A model generated the notes under the pieces. The model ran no database searches. It worked only from the letters and a program-made list of their open reading frames with translations, and was not told the DNA's origin. The position numbers were made by a program, and so were the translations under genes. This document shows, in pieces, positions 1 through 8,225 of a DNA stretch of 64,000 nt. The DNA comes from Lysinibacillus fusiformis (GTDB taxonomy: Bacteria; Bacillota; Bacilli; Bacillales_A; Planococcaceae): positions 1 through 64,000 of the forward strand of contig NZ_PDFK01000011.1 in assembly GCF_002845985.1 (NCBI RefSeq), read 5' to 3'. The first letter of the stretch is position 1. Every line of letters begins with the position of its first letter.

Positions 1-83
1 GCAAAGCTAGTTATTTGAAACTTTATTGATTACGTTTTGCTTGTTCAGTTTTCAAGGTTCATTTAATAGTTACATCAAGTAAC
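1..83 (-). other. rRNA operon leader (16S expected off left edge)
   Basis: On the minus strand this stretch carries CCTTGAAAACTGAACAAGC, which matches the conserved leader/antitermination-like segment found ahead of 16S rRNA (and in rRNA spacers) in Bacillales. It lies directly downstream of two tandem promoters reading leftward. Inference: a 16S-23S-5S operon starts just beyond position 1. No rRNA gene sequence itself is inside the window. Confidence 0.5.
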
Positions 84-90
84 TTTTTAT

Positions 91-202
91 AATTTAACAT
101 AATGTTAACTTCATGTCAACCGTTTATGTTAATATTTTTTTAGTTGTTCGTTTATCTCGTAACAACGTGTTTAAATATATCATCTTAAAAATAAGTTTGC
201 AA
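91..202 (-). promoter_or_regulatory. tandem sigma-A promoters reading leftward
   Basis: Minus-strand promoter P1 has -35 TTGCAA (197-202), a 17-nt spacer and -10 TATATT (174-179). P2 has -35 TTGACA (114-119), a 17-nt spacer and -10 TAAATT (91-96). Two closely spaced promoters followed by a CCTTGAAAACTGAAC leader is the usual arrangement ahead of rRNA operons in Bacillus relatives. Positions 203-352 show nothing else recognisable. Confidence 0.6.
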
Positions 203-352
203 GAGTTTCATTGAAGTAAAACTATTCTTATTTATTCAAAATCAAGTTTCTTCTATATAATGTAGAAAATTAATAACTTGATTTGTTTAGGCTATGCTCT
301 ATTTTGAATGTCTTAAACCCCAAAATAGTTTCTTGTTATTTTTGTTGGCAAT

Positions 353-400
353 GAAAAAGCACCTCTAATTGTTAGTTTCTTACCTAACAATTGAGGTGCC
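353..400 (-). terminator. intrinsic terminator of pbuG
   Basis: A near-perfect inverted repeat (GCACCTCTAATTGTTAG at 359-375 against CTAACAATTGAGGTGC at 384-399) is followed on the minus strand by a U run (353-358). It begins about 20 nt after the pbuG stop codon. Confidence 0.9.
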
Positions 401-417
401 TTTCAAAATATATTTAA

Positions 418-1719
418 CTATCTTACCCAGATAAAGTACGCAAGGAAGACAAAGAATAAGCCATACATCATAGGATGAATTTCTTTTTTACGACCAGCTA
501 ATAACATTGTAATTGGATAGAATACAAAACCGATTGCAATACCAGTAGCAATTGAATAACCAAGTGGCATCATTAATACTGTAAAGAATGCAGGTACTGC
601 TATTTCGAATTTATCCCAATCAATTAGACGTAATGATGATACCATCAGTACCCCTACGATTACTAGAGCTGGTGCAGTTACTGCTGGCGTTACAACAGCT
701 AGTAATGGTGAGAAGAATAAAGCTACTAAGAATAGTACTGCAGTTACGACTGCCGAGAACCCTGAGCGTGCACCCGCTGCTACCCCAGAAGTTGACTCTA
801 CATACGCTGTTGTTGTTGATGTACCAAATAAAGAACCGATTGTCGTTGCTAGCGCATCCGCCATTAAGGCACGCCCTGCACGTGGTAATTTATTATCTTT
901 TACTAAGCCAGCCTGTGTCGCTACAGCCATTAAAGTGCCTGCTGTATCAAAGAAATCTACAAACAGGAATGTTAACACTACTACTAAAAACTTCACGTTA
1001 AATAACGTTCCAATGTCACCAAGTGGTTCCAATGCTACCATAAATGTAGAGTCTACACTTGGAATAGCCGAAACAACTGCTGTTGGAGGATCAATGATAC
1101 CTGTGATCATCCCAATAACCGCAGTAATGACCATCCCTAAGAAAATACCAATACTACGGAATTTAATGATAAGAATAACAGAAAGAATGATTCCGAATAC
1201 TGCTAGTAATGTAGCTCCAGTAAAAGTTCCTAAAGTTACTAATGTCGCTGGACTATCAACTATAATCCCTGCACCTTGTAAACCTACGAATGTGATAAAT
1301 AAACCAATACCTGCTGAAACAGCATATTTAAGTTGTACTGGAATGGCGTTAATAACAGTTTCACGAATACCCGTTAAAGATAAAATGATAAAGATAATTC
1401 CAGAAAAGAATACACCTGTTAAACCAGTTTGCCATGGAATACCATAAGCTCCGACTACAGTAAATGCGAAGAATGCATTTAATCCCATCCCAGGAGCAAG
1501 TGAAATTGGGAACTTAGCGAAAATCCCCATAATCAAAGAACCGACTGCTGCTGCTAATGCTGTTGCTACGAAAACAGCACCTTTATCCATCCCTGCATTT
1601 TCTAGAATACTTGGATTAACAGCTAGAATATATGCCATTGCAAGGAAGGTTGTAATACCACCAATTATTTCTCGGCGATAATTAGTTCCTAATTCATCGA
1701 ACATGAAATATTTTTTCAT
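418..1719 (-). CDS. pbuG: guanine/hypoxanthine permease, NCS2 (AzgA/PbuG) family
   Basis: A 433-residue, strongly hydrophobic membrane protein with about 12-14 membrane spans. The N-terminus (FDELGTNYRREIIGGITTFLAMAYI) and the segments APGMGLNAFFAF and FVDFFDTAGTLMAVA are the hallmark motifs of the AzgA/PbuG branch of NCS2 purine permeases. These import hypoxanthine and guanine by cation symport. The ATG at 1719 has GGAGG 11 nt upstream; an in-frame TTG at 1725 with a 5-nt spacer is the alternative start. The gene is monocistronic, bounded by its own terminator, and preceded by a guanine-type purine riboswitch with a terminator expression platform. Its expression should therefore fall when guanine is abundant. 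Family assignment is secure; the exact purine preference is inferred from the riboswitch. Confidence 0.92.
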   Translation of the reverse strand: MKKYFMFDELGTNYRREIIGGITTFLAMAYILAVNPSILENAGMDKGAVFVATALAAAVGSLIMGIFAKFPISLAPGMGLNAFFAFTVVGAYGIPWQTGLTGVFFSGIIFIILSLTGIRETVINAIPVQLKYAVSAGIGLFITFVGLQGAGIIVDSPATLVTLGTFTGATLLAVFGIILSVILIIKFRSIGIFLGMVITAVIGMITGIIDPPTAVVSAIPSVDSTFMVALEPLGDIGTLFNVKFLVVVLTFLFVDFFDTAGTLMAVATQAGLVKDNKLPRAGRALMADALATTIGSLFGTSTTTAYVESTSGVAAGARSGFSAVVTAVLFLVALFFSPLLAVVTPAVTAPALVIVGVLMVSSLRLIDWDKFEIAVPAFFTVLMMPLGYSIATGIAIGFVFYPITMLLAGRKKEIHPMMYGLFFVFLAYFIWVR

Positions 1720-1761
1720 TATCAAAAAATCCTCCGTATGGTCGTCTTCAATATCGAAAAC

Positions 1762-1804
1762 AAAAAAGACACGCTGACTACTCTACTAGTCGCATGTCTA
1801 CGAT
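1762..1804 (-). terminator. riboswitch-controlled terminator of pbuG leader
   Basis: A long GC-containing hairpin on the minus strand (arms around 1791-1799 and 1766-1780, one bulge) ends in a run of U at 1762-1767, ahead of the pbuG ribosome binding site. Its 5' edge reads ATCGTAG (1798-1804), which is complementary to the P1 3' strand of the aptamer (CTACGAT). This gives a mutually exclusive antiterminator in the absence of ligand. Confidence 0.85.
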
Positions 1805-1861
1805 ATATTTCATCACCATAGTGTGTGAAATAAATTAGTGTTTATACATAGATAAACCCAA

Positions 1862-1929
1862 ATCGTAGTCAAGTTATTTACGGTAACTTGGTAGAAACTC
1901 ACGGGCCTTATTCCCGACATTATACGACG
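1862..1929 (-). promoter_or_regulatory. purine riboswitch aptamer, guanine class (pbuG)
   Basis: The minus strand shows the full purine aptamer: J1/2 TATAA, L2 GAATAAGG, J2/3 GTTTCTACC, L3 CCGTAAA, a 7-bp P3, and J3/1 with sequence ACT. The discriminator residue (position 74 in xpt numbering) is C, so the ligand class is guanine/hypoxanthine rather than adenine. It sits upstream of a terminator in front of pbuG and should act as an OFF switch. Confidence 0.95.
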
Positions 1930-2108
1930 ACGTATTTAATTTACATTCGTAATATATCATTTCACTTTTTAGATTTCAACCCCATTTCCGAACATTTTTA
2001 CAAAAATAAATACGAAAGTTCGTGTAAAATTCTTATTTAATGTTCATATTCAACTAATTCACCGCTAAATAAACGTAGTACTGAACATTTCTATAATCAA
2101 TAAAAGGC

Positions 2109-2142
2109 AAAAACCCTCTGGAACTCTTTCGAATTCTAGAGG
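2109..2142 (-). terminator. intrinsic terminator of MOSC gene
   Basis: Minus-strand hairpin CCTCTAGAA / TTCCAGAGG followed by TTTTT, starting about 20 nt after the stop codon at 2165. Confidence 0.85.
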
Positions 2143-2164
2143 ATCGTCCCTTGAACGTTATGAC

Positions 2165-2833
2165 TTAATTCATCACCTTACTTTGTAAGATTTGAATCCT
2201 TTTTTCTAGTTTTTCTTTCCAATCTTCCGCTAATGCATCCACTGCTTGTATTTGTTTCATAGCTATCGCATCTTTATTTTTAAAGTACACTTCATTGCCG
2301 TACAAAACTGTGATACGCGCAGGATGCTTTTCCACAACTTCTATTGTTGAATCTGCACAAATTGACCCCTCCTCCAGTACGCGTGCAAGATAACCTGTAT
2401 AACCTGTTTCAATTAAACGTTTAAGTAATGTGGTTGCCTCAGTATATCTATCAATCGTACTACATGGAATACGTCCTTGTGTGATTTGTATGACGGCATT
2501 ACCTATTTTATAAATATCCCCAATACAAACATCCGCTTCTAACATATTCGTTACTGTTAAATTTTCACCAAATGCAGCAGTAGGCAACGGTTTTCCAAGT
2601 TCATGTTCCCATTGTATGTAATGCTCTGCAGGGTATAAACAAACTGCACGGTCTGGGCCACCATGATGTTTTTTATCTGCCACATCATCCCCTTCGAAGC
2701 CACGCGATGACAAATAAACCTCTTGCATTTGTTGCTTTTCAATTCCTGTAATCATCGAACGTCCTTTACTATCAAGCAATTCTTTCGGCATTCCAACAGC
2801 AAGTGTGTGAATTATTGGCCTATTTTTCTCCAT
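2165..2833 (-). CDS. MOSC domain protein (YiiM-like)
   Basis: A 222-residue soluble protein. The central MOSC domain (about residues 40-165) is recognisable by KKHHGGPDRAVCLYP, FGENLTV and the cysteine motif GRIPCSTID. MOSC proteins bind sulfur or molybdenum cofactor through the conserved cysteine. YiiM-type members act in Moco-dependent reduction of N-hydroxylated compounds, but the substrate here cannot be inferred. The C-terminal 50 residues form a helical tail seen in this subfamily. The gene stands alone between pbuG and guaA with its own terminator. The ATG at 2833 is preceded by a purine-rich GGGGGG stretch that serves as the ribosome binding site. Confidence 0.85.
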   Translation of the reverse strand: MEKNRPIIHTLAVGMPKELLDSKGRSMITGIEKQQMQEVYLSSRGFEGDDVADKKHHGGPDRAVCLYPAEHYIQWEHELGKPLPTAAFGENLTVTNMLEADVCIGDIYKIGNAVIQITQGRIPCSTIDRYTEATTLLKRLIETGYTGYLARVLEEGSICADSTIEVVEKHPARITVLYGNEVYFKNKDAIAMKQIQAVDALAEDWKEKLEKRIQILQSKVMN

Positions 2834-2976
2834 TTAAATCCCCCCCTAATCTGAATAGTACAATTCTTTTGCATTCATTTAGTTTACTACATACAGCACT
2901 TTACCAGCAATTACTGCTTTAACCTTGATATAATTCGAATTATACAATCTATGAATAGACTAAAAATGATCAAATC

Positions 2977-3010
2977 AAAAAACCCTAAAAACCTCTCAAG
3001 GCTTTTAGGG
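2977..3010 (-). terminator. intrinsic terminator of guaA
   Basis: Minus-strand hairpin CCCTAAAAGCCT / AGGTTTTTAGGG followed by a six-U run, starting about 10 nt after the guaA stop. Confidence 0.9.
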
Positions 3011-3019
3011 CAGTTACTG

Positions 3020-4573
3020 TTATTCCCACTCAATCGTTGCTGGTGGCTTAGATGTAATATCATACAGCACGCGGTTCACGTGTTTTACTTCGTTTACCAT
3101 GCGGACAGAGATTTTCTCTAGTACGTCCCAAGGGATACGTGCCCAGTCAGAAGTCATGCCGTCGATAGATGTTACAGCACGGATACCGATTGCGTAATCA
3201 TACGTACGTGCATCGCCCATTACACCAACTGAACGGATATCAGGTAATACCGTGAAGTATTGCCAGATGTCACGGTCAAGACCAGCATTTGCGATTTCTT
3301 CACGTAAAATGAAATCTGCTTCGCGAACGATTTCTAATTTTTCTTCTGTAACTTCACCAAGTACACGAATACCTAATCCAGGACCTGGGAATGGTTGACG
3401 CCAAACGATTTTTTCATCAAGACCAAGTTCTAAACCTAGCGCACGAACTTCATCTTTAAATAACGTTTTCAGTGGCTCGATTAATTGGAATTGCATATCT
3501 TCTGGAAGACCACCAACATTATGGTGTGATTTGATTGTTTGCGCCGTTGAAGTACCAGATTCAATGATATCTGTGTATAGAGTACCTTGTGCTAAGAAAT
3601 CCATACCTTCAAGCTTCGATGCCTCTTCATCAAATACGTAAATAAATTCATTACCGATAATTTTACGTTTTTTCTCCGGATCTGATACACCTGCAAGTTT
3701 GTCCATGAAACGTTTGCGAGCATCAATTTTAATAAGATTCATATCAAAGTCTTCTGTGAATGTTTTCATTACTTGTTCAACTTCACCTTTACGGTTTAAG
3801 TTGTGGTCTACGAACATACAAGTCAATTGATCGCCGATTGCTTTATGAATTAAAACTGCTACAACTGATGAATCTACACCGCCAGAAAGAGCACATAATA
3901 CTTTTTTATCGCCAACTATTTCACGAATTTTTGCGATTTCAAGCTCAATGAAGTTAGCCATTGACCAGTCGCCTTTTGCCTCACAAATATCGAATACGAA
4001 TTGACGTAGTAAGTCATTACCATAAACAGAGTGACGTACTTCTGGATGGAATTGTACAGCATATAATTTGCGTTCTACATCTGCCATTGCAGCAATCGGA
4101 CAAGATGCACTTGTAGCAATTACTTCAAATCCAGCTGGAACTTCTGTTACATGGTCACCATGGCTCATCCACACGATTTGCTCAGTTGGTAAGTCTCCAA
4201 ATAACTTATTTGAAGTAGTGACTTTGATTTCCGCTTTACCATATTCACGCGTTTCAGCACCTTCAACTTTACCGCCATTTGTATGTGCCATTAATTGCAT
4301 CCCATAGCAAATACCTAATATTGGTAAACCTAATTCAAAAATAGCTGGATCCACATGGAAGGCATTTTCATCATAAACAGAGTTTGGGCCACCTGAAAAA
4401 ATAATACCCGTTGCGTTCATATCTTTAATTTCTTCCGCAGTTACCGTATGTGGGTGCAATTCACTGAAAACACCAAATTCACGGATACGACGCGTAATTA
4501 ACTGGTTAAATTGGCTACCGAAGTCCAGTACAACGATTTTTTCTTGCTCTTTTAATAAAGGGCTAGCTGTCAA
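3020..4573 (-). CDS. guaA: GMP synthase (glutamine-hydrolysing)
   Basis: Converts XMP to GMP using glutamine and ATP, the last step of guanine nucleotide synthesis. Domains in order: a class I glutamine amidotransferase (residues about 13-195) with nucleophile Cys89 in GICYGMQ and His176/Glu178 in FHPEV; an ATP pyrophosphatase domain with the P-loop SGGVDSS at 230-236; and a C-terminal dimerisation domain ending KPPATIEWE. The length (517 aa) is normal. I chose the TTG at 4573 because AGAGGTGG lies 5 nt upstream. The in-frame GTG at 4582 would overlap that site and is the alternative. The leader carries a second purine riboswitch and a terminator, so guanine-dependent attenuation is expected. 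That fits the gene's product. Confidence 0.95.
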   Translation of the reverse strand: MTASPLLKEQEKIVVLDFGSQFNQLITRRIREFGVFSELHPHTVTAEEIKDMNATGIIFSGGPNSVYDENAFHVDPAIFELGLPILGICYGMQLMAHTNGGKVEGAETREYGKAEIKVTTSNKLFGDLPTEQIVWMSHGDHVTEVPAGFEVIATSASCPIAAMADVERKLYAVQFHPEVRHSVYGNDLLRQFVFDICEAKGDWSMANFIELEIAKIREIVGDKKVLCALSGGVDSSVVAVLIHKAIGDQLTCMFVDHNLNRKGEVEQVMKTFTEDFDMNLIKIDARKRFMDKLAGVSDPEKKRKIIGNEFIYVFDEEASKLEGMDFLAQGTLYTDIIESGTSTAQTIKSHHNVGGLPEDMQFQLIEPLKTLFKDEVRALGLELGLDEKIVWRQPFPGPGLGIRVLGEVTEEKLEIVREADFILREEIANAGLDRDIWQYFTVLPDIRSVGVMGDARTYDYAIGIRAVTSIDGMTSDWARIPWDVLEKISVRMVNEVKHVNRVLYDITSKPPATIEWE

Positions 4574-4623
4574 AATTTCCACCTCTTCTACTATTTTTAA
4601 AGGATATTTTCATTTGTTCAAAG

Positions 4624-4660
4624 AAAAACGCGAAGAAAGTAAAAAAACTTTCTACGCGTT
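4624..4660 (-). terminator. attenuator terminator in guaA leader
   Basis: Minus-strand stem AACGCGTAGAAAGT / ACTTTCTTCGCGTT (14 bp with one U-U mismatch) around a T-rich loop, followed by TTTTTC. It lies between the purine aptamer and the guaA ribosome binding site, so it is the likely expression platform. Confidence 0.8.
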
Positions 4661-4742
4661 CATAAGCTCTAGAATAGTGATAAAGGCGAATGCGTAGCAA
4701 AGTAAAGTGATTTACTATACTTTTCACCTAACGAAAACATCC

Positions 4743-4815
4743 GCCTTCATAGAGAAATCATTTAAGGTGATTTCGTAGAAACATCCGAACCCTATTATCG
4801 AACTTATATGAAAGC
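4743..4815 (-). promoter_or_regulatory. purine riboswitch aptamer upstream of guaA, J3/1 variant
   Basis: On the minus strand an 8-bp P1 (GCTTTCAT / ATGAAGGC) closes a three-way junction with J1/2 ATAA, P2 TTCGA/TCGGA, an L2 containing AATAGGG, J2/3 GTTTCTAC, a 7-bp P3 (GAAATCA/TGATTTC) and L3 CCTTAAA. J3/1 reads TCT instead of the usual ACT: the discriminator C is kept, but the residue before it (A73 in xpt numbering) is U. The P1 3' strand (ATGAAGGC with its flank) can alternatively pair over 14 nt with 4680-4693, suggesting an antiterminator-like competitor. Confidence 0.85.
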
Positions 4816-4863
4816 AATCCTTGCATTTAATTTTTTTCATTTTACTCTTTGTACACATTAAAA

Positions 4864-7047
4864 TCAACTGATAGTGCGATTGATTAAATATTCCCAACTT
4901 TCTTTCAGCTCTCTAAAATCGACTTCCTCCTTATCTTTCCCATAAACATGTTGTTCATATACTTCTGTCAGCTTTTGCATTTCATCTATCTCAAGCGCAG
5001 CATCTACTCGCTCAGCGAACGCACGCAATGTTTCCCCATCTCTTCTACGCAATCCAATACGGGATAATTGCTTCAGCAATACATGGTAAGAAGAATCGAA
5101 GTTTGACCAATCCGCTACCTTTTTGCGATATACACGCACATGCATCTTAGGAATCCATGTTTTACGTTGTAAGTATAACGTAATACTAATAATGATCAGT
5201 AAAACCACGATGGCAATCCACACATAAGTGAATTTTTTCAGCCATGTCCATACTGCATCTAAATTAAATGTTGATGGAGACTGTTCCTTTTCAGATACCT
5301 TTTCTTGTGGTTGGGGCTGCTCTGGTTTTTTTTCTGGCTGCAATACCTCTTCCTGATCAGCTGTATCTAGTGGGATATCATAATCAATATTCACATTACC
5401 TGTAAAGCCGATGGTAGGTTCAAACTCCATCCAACCCGTGCCAGGTATATATGCTTCCACCCAAGAGTGCGCATTGTCATTCGTGATTCGATATTCGCGC
5501 AGTCCGTCTGTTATCGGTCCTACTGTGCCAGGTGCAAAGCCTTTAACCCATCTTGCTGGTATGCCTAGTGAACGTAAAAGCACAACCATCGAAGTGGAGA
5601 AATTATCACAATAGCCTACTTTAGTATCGAATAAAAATTGATCGACATAATCTTGATTTTCAGCAGGAATTGCCGCTTCATTTTTATCGTATCTAAAGCC
5701 ATTGGTTCTAAAGTAACTTTCCACAGCTTTAATTTGATCGTATATCGTAGCTTTACCTTGCGTTATATTAGAAGCTAAATCTCTTACACGCTGCGGCAGC
5801 TGGTTTGGTAATTGTAGAAAACGATTATATGAAGGATCTAATGTTTCAAGTGTAGTAGGATATGACAATTGAAGCTGCTCCATACTATAAACTGGTTCAC
5901 TATAAGACAATGAGTAGTTTGATAACGATTTTGATTCACCCGCCTGCTGCTCTATCGTCATTTTTTCAGTCTGCTCATCCTGAATAAATAAAGTGGCGTC
6001 TTGAGCTGAAACAGATAATAAACCATAAGTTTGAATCAAAAATGGCATTGGAACAGCAATATCTAATTGAATTTGTCGCTCATTTTCTGGTAATCCTACT
6101 TGTAAAGAAGTATGAATGGGTGTATTTGTTTCATAGACATTTTTGCCAAAGTTTCCATCCGAAATAATCCAGCCTTTTGATGTATACGTATCTTTTGTTT
6201 CAATACGCCAATAATGCCGATCACGAGAAGAAGCCGTGAAAATTAATGTATTATCCCCTTGGAATGGGCCTCCGAGCTGACTATCATCTTGGCCATAGCC
6301 AACTGATTTTTCCCCAGTTCCGCTTCCAGCTTGGCCAGTAATTTCTTGGATGAATGGCACAGGATCTGCCCATGTTGGTCCTGTCTTTGGTAAAAAGAAT
6401 GCGACAGAGCTAACAAGCAATACTGAGACAAGCATCGGAATAACAATTTTCCATTTCTCCAGTATAGTACTTGTTGTCTCAACTTGAAGCCATAGACGTT
6501 TAACAAAGAGTACTCCTGTCATAATTAATCCAAGTACAATAACTTTTACAATAGCCGCTTTACCATCATAATCACTAAACGTATCTAATGTGGCAATAAA
6601 GAAGACAGTCATAGCAAAAAAGTAAAATATATTTTTCCGCACTGAAACCCAATGGTGAATTAAATAAACAAGCATCCAAATTAATACAAGAAATAGCACT
6701 GTCCTAAAGGCATTTGATACTTGTCCAAAATCCCCCGATAGTATAGAGGCCATATTCCCTGTCCATTCAGACAATAAAAACGGTAAAGTTTCTCCTGAAA
6801 AAACGGGGCTTGTACTATAAGTGAAGACAATAAGCCAAGTAATATAGCCTAACTTCACTAATCCAGATAATATTGGGTGTACTCGGCATAAACTTAACGC
6901 TAGGGATAAACCAATAAACACAAGGAAGAGTTGCATCCCGCCAGTATTCGTTAATTGCATAATAGGAATAAGCCATTCACGCAAAATGAAGAATATAATA
7001 ATATACGCAATGGTTAATTCTATAAATTCCCCTAATGGTCGTTTCAC
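4864..7047 (-). CDS. transglutaminase-like membrane protein (TgpA family)
   Basis: A 727-residue protein. The N-terminal half (about residues 5-215) holds roughly six membrane spans. It is followed by an extracytoplasmic region with a transglutaminase core: Cys480 in VGYCDNFSTSMVVLLRSLG and His527 in NDNAHSWVEAY, then GWMEFEPT. One further membrane span lies near residue 625, with a cytoplasmic DUF4129-like tail. In the family such proteins sit with a DUF58 protein and a MoxR ATPase, exactly as here. Their substrates are largely unknown, so a cell-envelope protease or crosslinking role is only an inference. The GTG start overlaps the upstream stop (GTGA), with GGAGGTGAT upstream, implying translational coupling. 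Confidence 0.85.
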   Translation of the reverse strand: MKRPLGEFIELTIAYIIIFFILREWLIPIMQLTNTGGMQLFLVFIGLSLALSLCRVHPILSGLVKLGYITWLIVFTYSTSPVFSGETLPFLLSEWTGNMASILSGDFGQVSNAFRTVLFLVLIWMLVYLIHHWVSVRKNIFYFFAMTVFFIATLDTFSDYDGKAAIVKVIVLGLIMTGVLFVKRLWLQVETTSTILEKWKIVIPMLVSVLLVSSVAFFLPKTGPTWADPVPFIQEITGQAGSGTGEKSVGYGQDDSQLGGPFQGDNTLIFTASSRDRHYWRIETKDTYTSKGWIISDGNFGKNVYETNTPIHTSLQVGLPENERQIQLDIAVPMPFLIQTYGLLSVSAQDATLFIQDEQTEKMTIEQQAGESKSLSNYSLSYSEPVYSMEQLQLSYPTTLETLDPSYNRFLQLPNQLPQRVRDLASNITQGKATIYDQIKAVESYFRTNGFRYDKNEAAIPAENQDYVDQFLFDTKVGYCDNFSTSMVVLLRSLGIPARWVKGFAPGTVGPITDGLREYRITNDNAHSWVEAYIPGTGWMEFEPTIGFTGNVNIDYDIPLDTADQEEVLQPEKKPEQPQPQEKVSEKEQSPSTFNLDAVWTWLKKFTYVWIAIVVLLIIISITLYLQRKTWIPKMHVRVYRKKVADWSNFDSSYHVLLKQLSRIGLRRRDGETLRAFAERVDAALEIDEMQKLTEVYEQHVYGKDKEEVDFRELKESWEYLINRTIS

Positions 7048-8225
7048 GGTTTCATCACCTCCGTGAATAAATGATAAAAATCTGTTGGGTCTACATAAAC
7101 GATTTGTATATGTTTATAACGCATCATAAGCTCAGATTGCACAGGTGGCTGTTTTGCCACTACAAAACAAATACAGCTTTTCACTAAATTCGCAAGAGTA
7201 TGTAGTAATTCTTCTGATACATCACTTGTCACATAAAGCAATGTTGCAACTTGCTTAAAAGATTGCTGATCATAAAATCTGAATTTGACATTCTCTATAG
7301 GCTTTATAGCGGCTAAATGATACATAATCTGATCTAATTGCTTTTCACCTTGTATAACCGGGAATACTTTCGTCATTTCTCCAGCGGAAATAAAAGATAA
7401 ATCTCCTCGTTCTTGAACAATCATCTGTAGCATGGATGCTACTAACTCCACTTTTTCTTCAAACATTGGAGATTTTTTAGCGTCTAATACGAGCAATAAC
7501 TCTGAAGATTGTCGATCCTCAAACTCCTTCGATTGTAAGGTTTGCGTTCTCGCAAATGATTTCCAATGAATCCATGAAAAGCGATCTCCTGGAACATACT
7601 CTCTTAACCCAACAGCCATAGATGTGTCCTTTACAATGGAATAGGGTGACATCATAGAGCCAACATCATATTTCGTTTGAAGGGTAGCGTATTTCATCTC
7701 CCTGATTCTCGGATAAACTAAAATAGTTTGTTCCTTTTCTGCTATGACAGGCTTTTTTGCCCAGCCAAAGAAATCATAGAAAACCATTGTAACCCCTAAG
7801 TAGCGATGCTCTCCACGAGGCATCTTTTCCAAGTCATAATGCCAGCTAAATTTTTTCCTAAAACCAACAAACTTAATGGCATTTGAATTTTCTATTTTAG
7901 CCTGTACTAACCCCTCACTATCTACAAGTTCCTCCATCATGATATAGGCAAATGGGAAACGTGTTCTTCTTTCTATCGTAATAAACACCTTTGCCGATTG
8001 CCCTCGTTCTATATGATTTGGTTCAATTTTACGCTCTACAAGTAAAATATCTTCTCTCACTACAAAGAACAAGAGTGCGTACACTAAAAATGGACTAACC
8101 GTAAAAAATACAAACCAGCTGACGAATCCTCCTTGGAACATAGCGTAACTAAATGTTACGACCATCAAAAAGGTAATCAATAAAAAATGTTTGCTTTTTT
8201 CTAAAAAGCCTTTCCATTTCTTCAT
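7044..8225 (-). CDS. DUF58 domain protein
   Basis: A 393-residue protein with two N-terminal membrane spans (about residues 12-60) and a cytoplasmic region. That region contains the DUF58 signature VGLREYVPGDRFSWIHWKSFARTQTLQSKEFE around residues 205-240. DUF58 proteins resemble von Willebrand A folds and act with MoxR AAA+ ATPases in an unresolved assembly or chaperone role. It is the middle gene of a three-gene operon, with an ATGA overlap to moxR upstream and GTGA to the transglutaminase downstream. Assignment is by motif and context. Confidence 0.85.
   Translation of the reverse strand: MKKWKGFLEKSKHFLLITFLMVVTFSYAMFQGGFVSWFVFFTVSPFLVYALLFFVVREDILLVERKIEPNHIERGQSAKVFITIERRTRFPFAYIMMEELVDSEGLVQAKIENSNAIKFVGFRKKFSWHYDLEKMPRGEHRYLGVTMVFYDFFGWAKKPVIAEKEQTILVYPRIREMKYATLQTKYDVGSMMSPYSIVKDTSMAVGLREYVPGDRFSWIHWKSFARTQTLQSKEFEDRQSSELLLVLDAKKSPMFEEKVELVASMLQMIVQERGDLSFISAGEMTKVFPVIQGEKQLDQIMYHLAAIKPIENVKFRFYDQQSFKQVATLLYVTSDVSEELLHTLANLVKSCICFVVAKQPPVQSELMMRYKHIQIVYVDPTDFYHLFTEVMKP

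Noticed and set aside
588-1447. Two plus-strand open frames opposite pbuG
   Set aside because: Shadow frames of a clear NCS2 permease gene with no start signals of their own.
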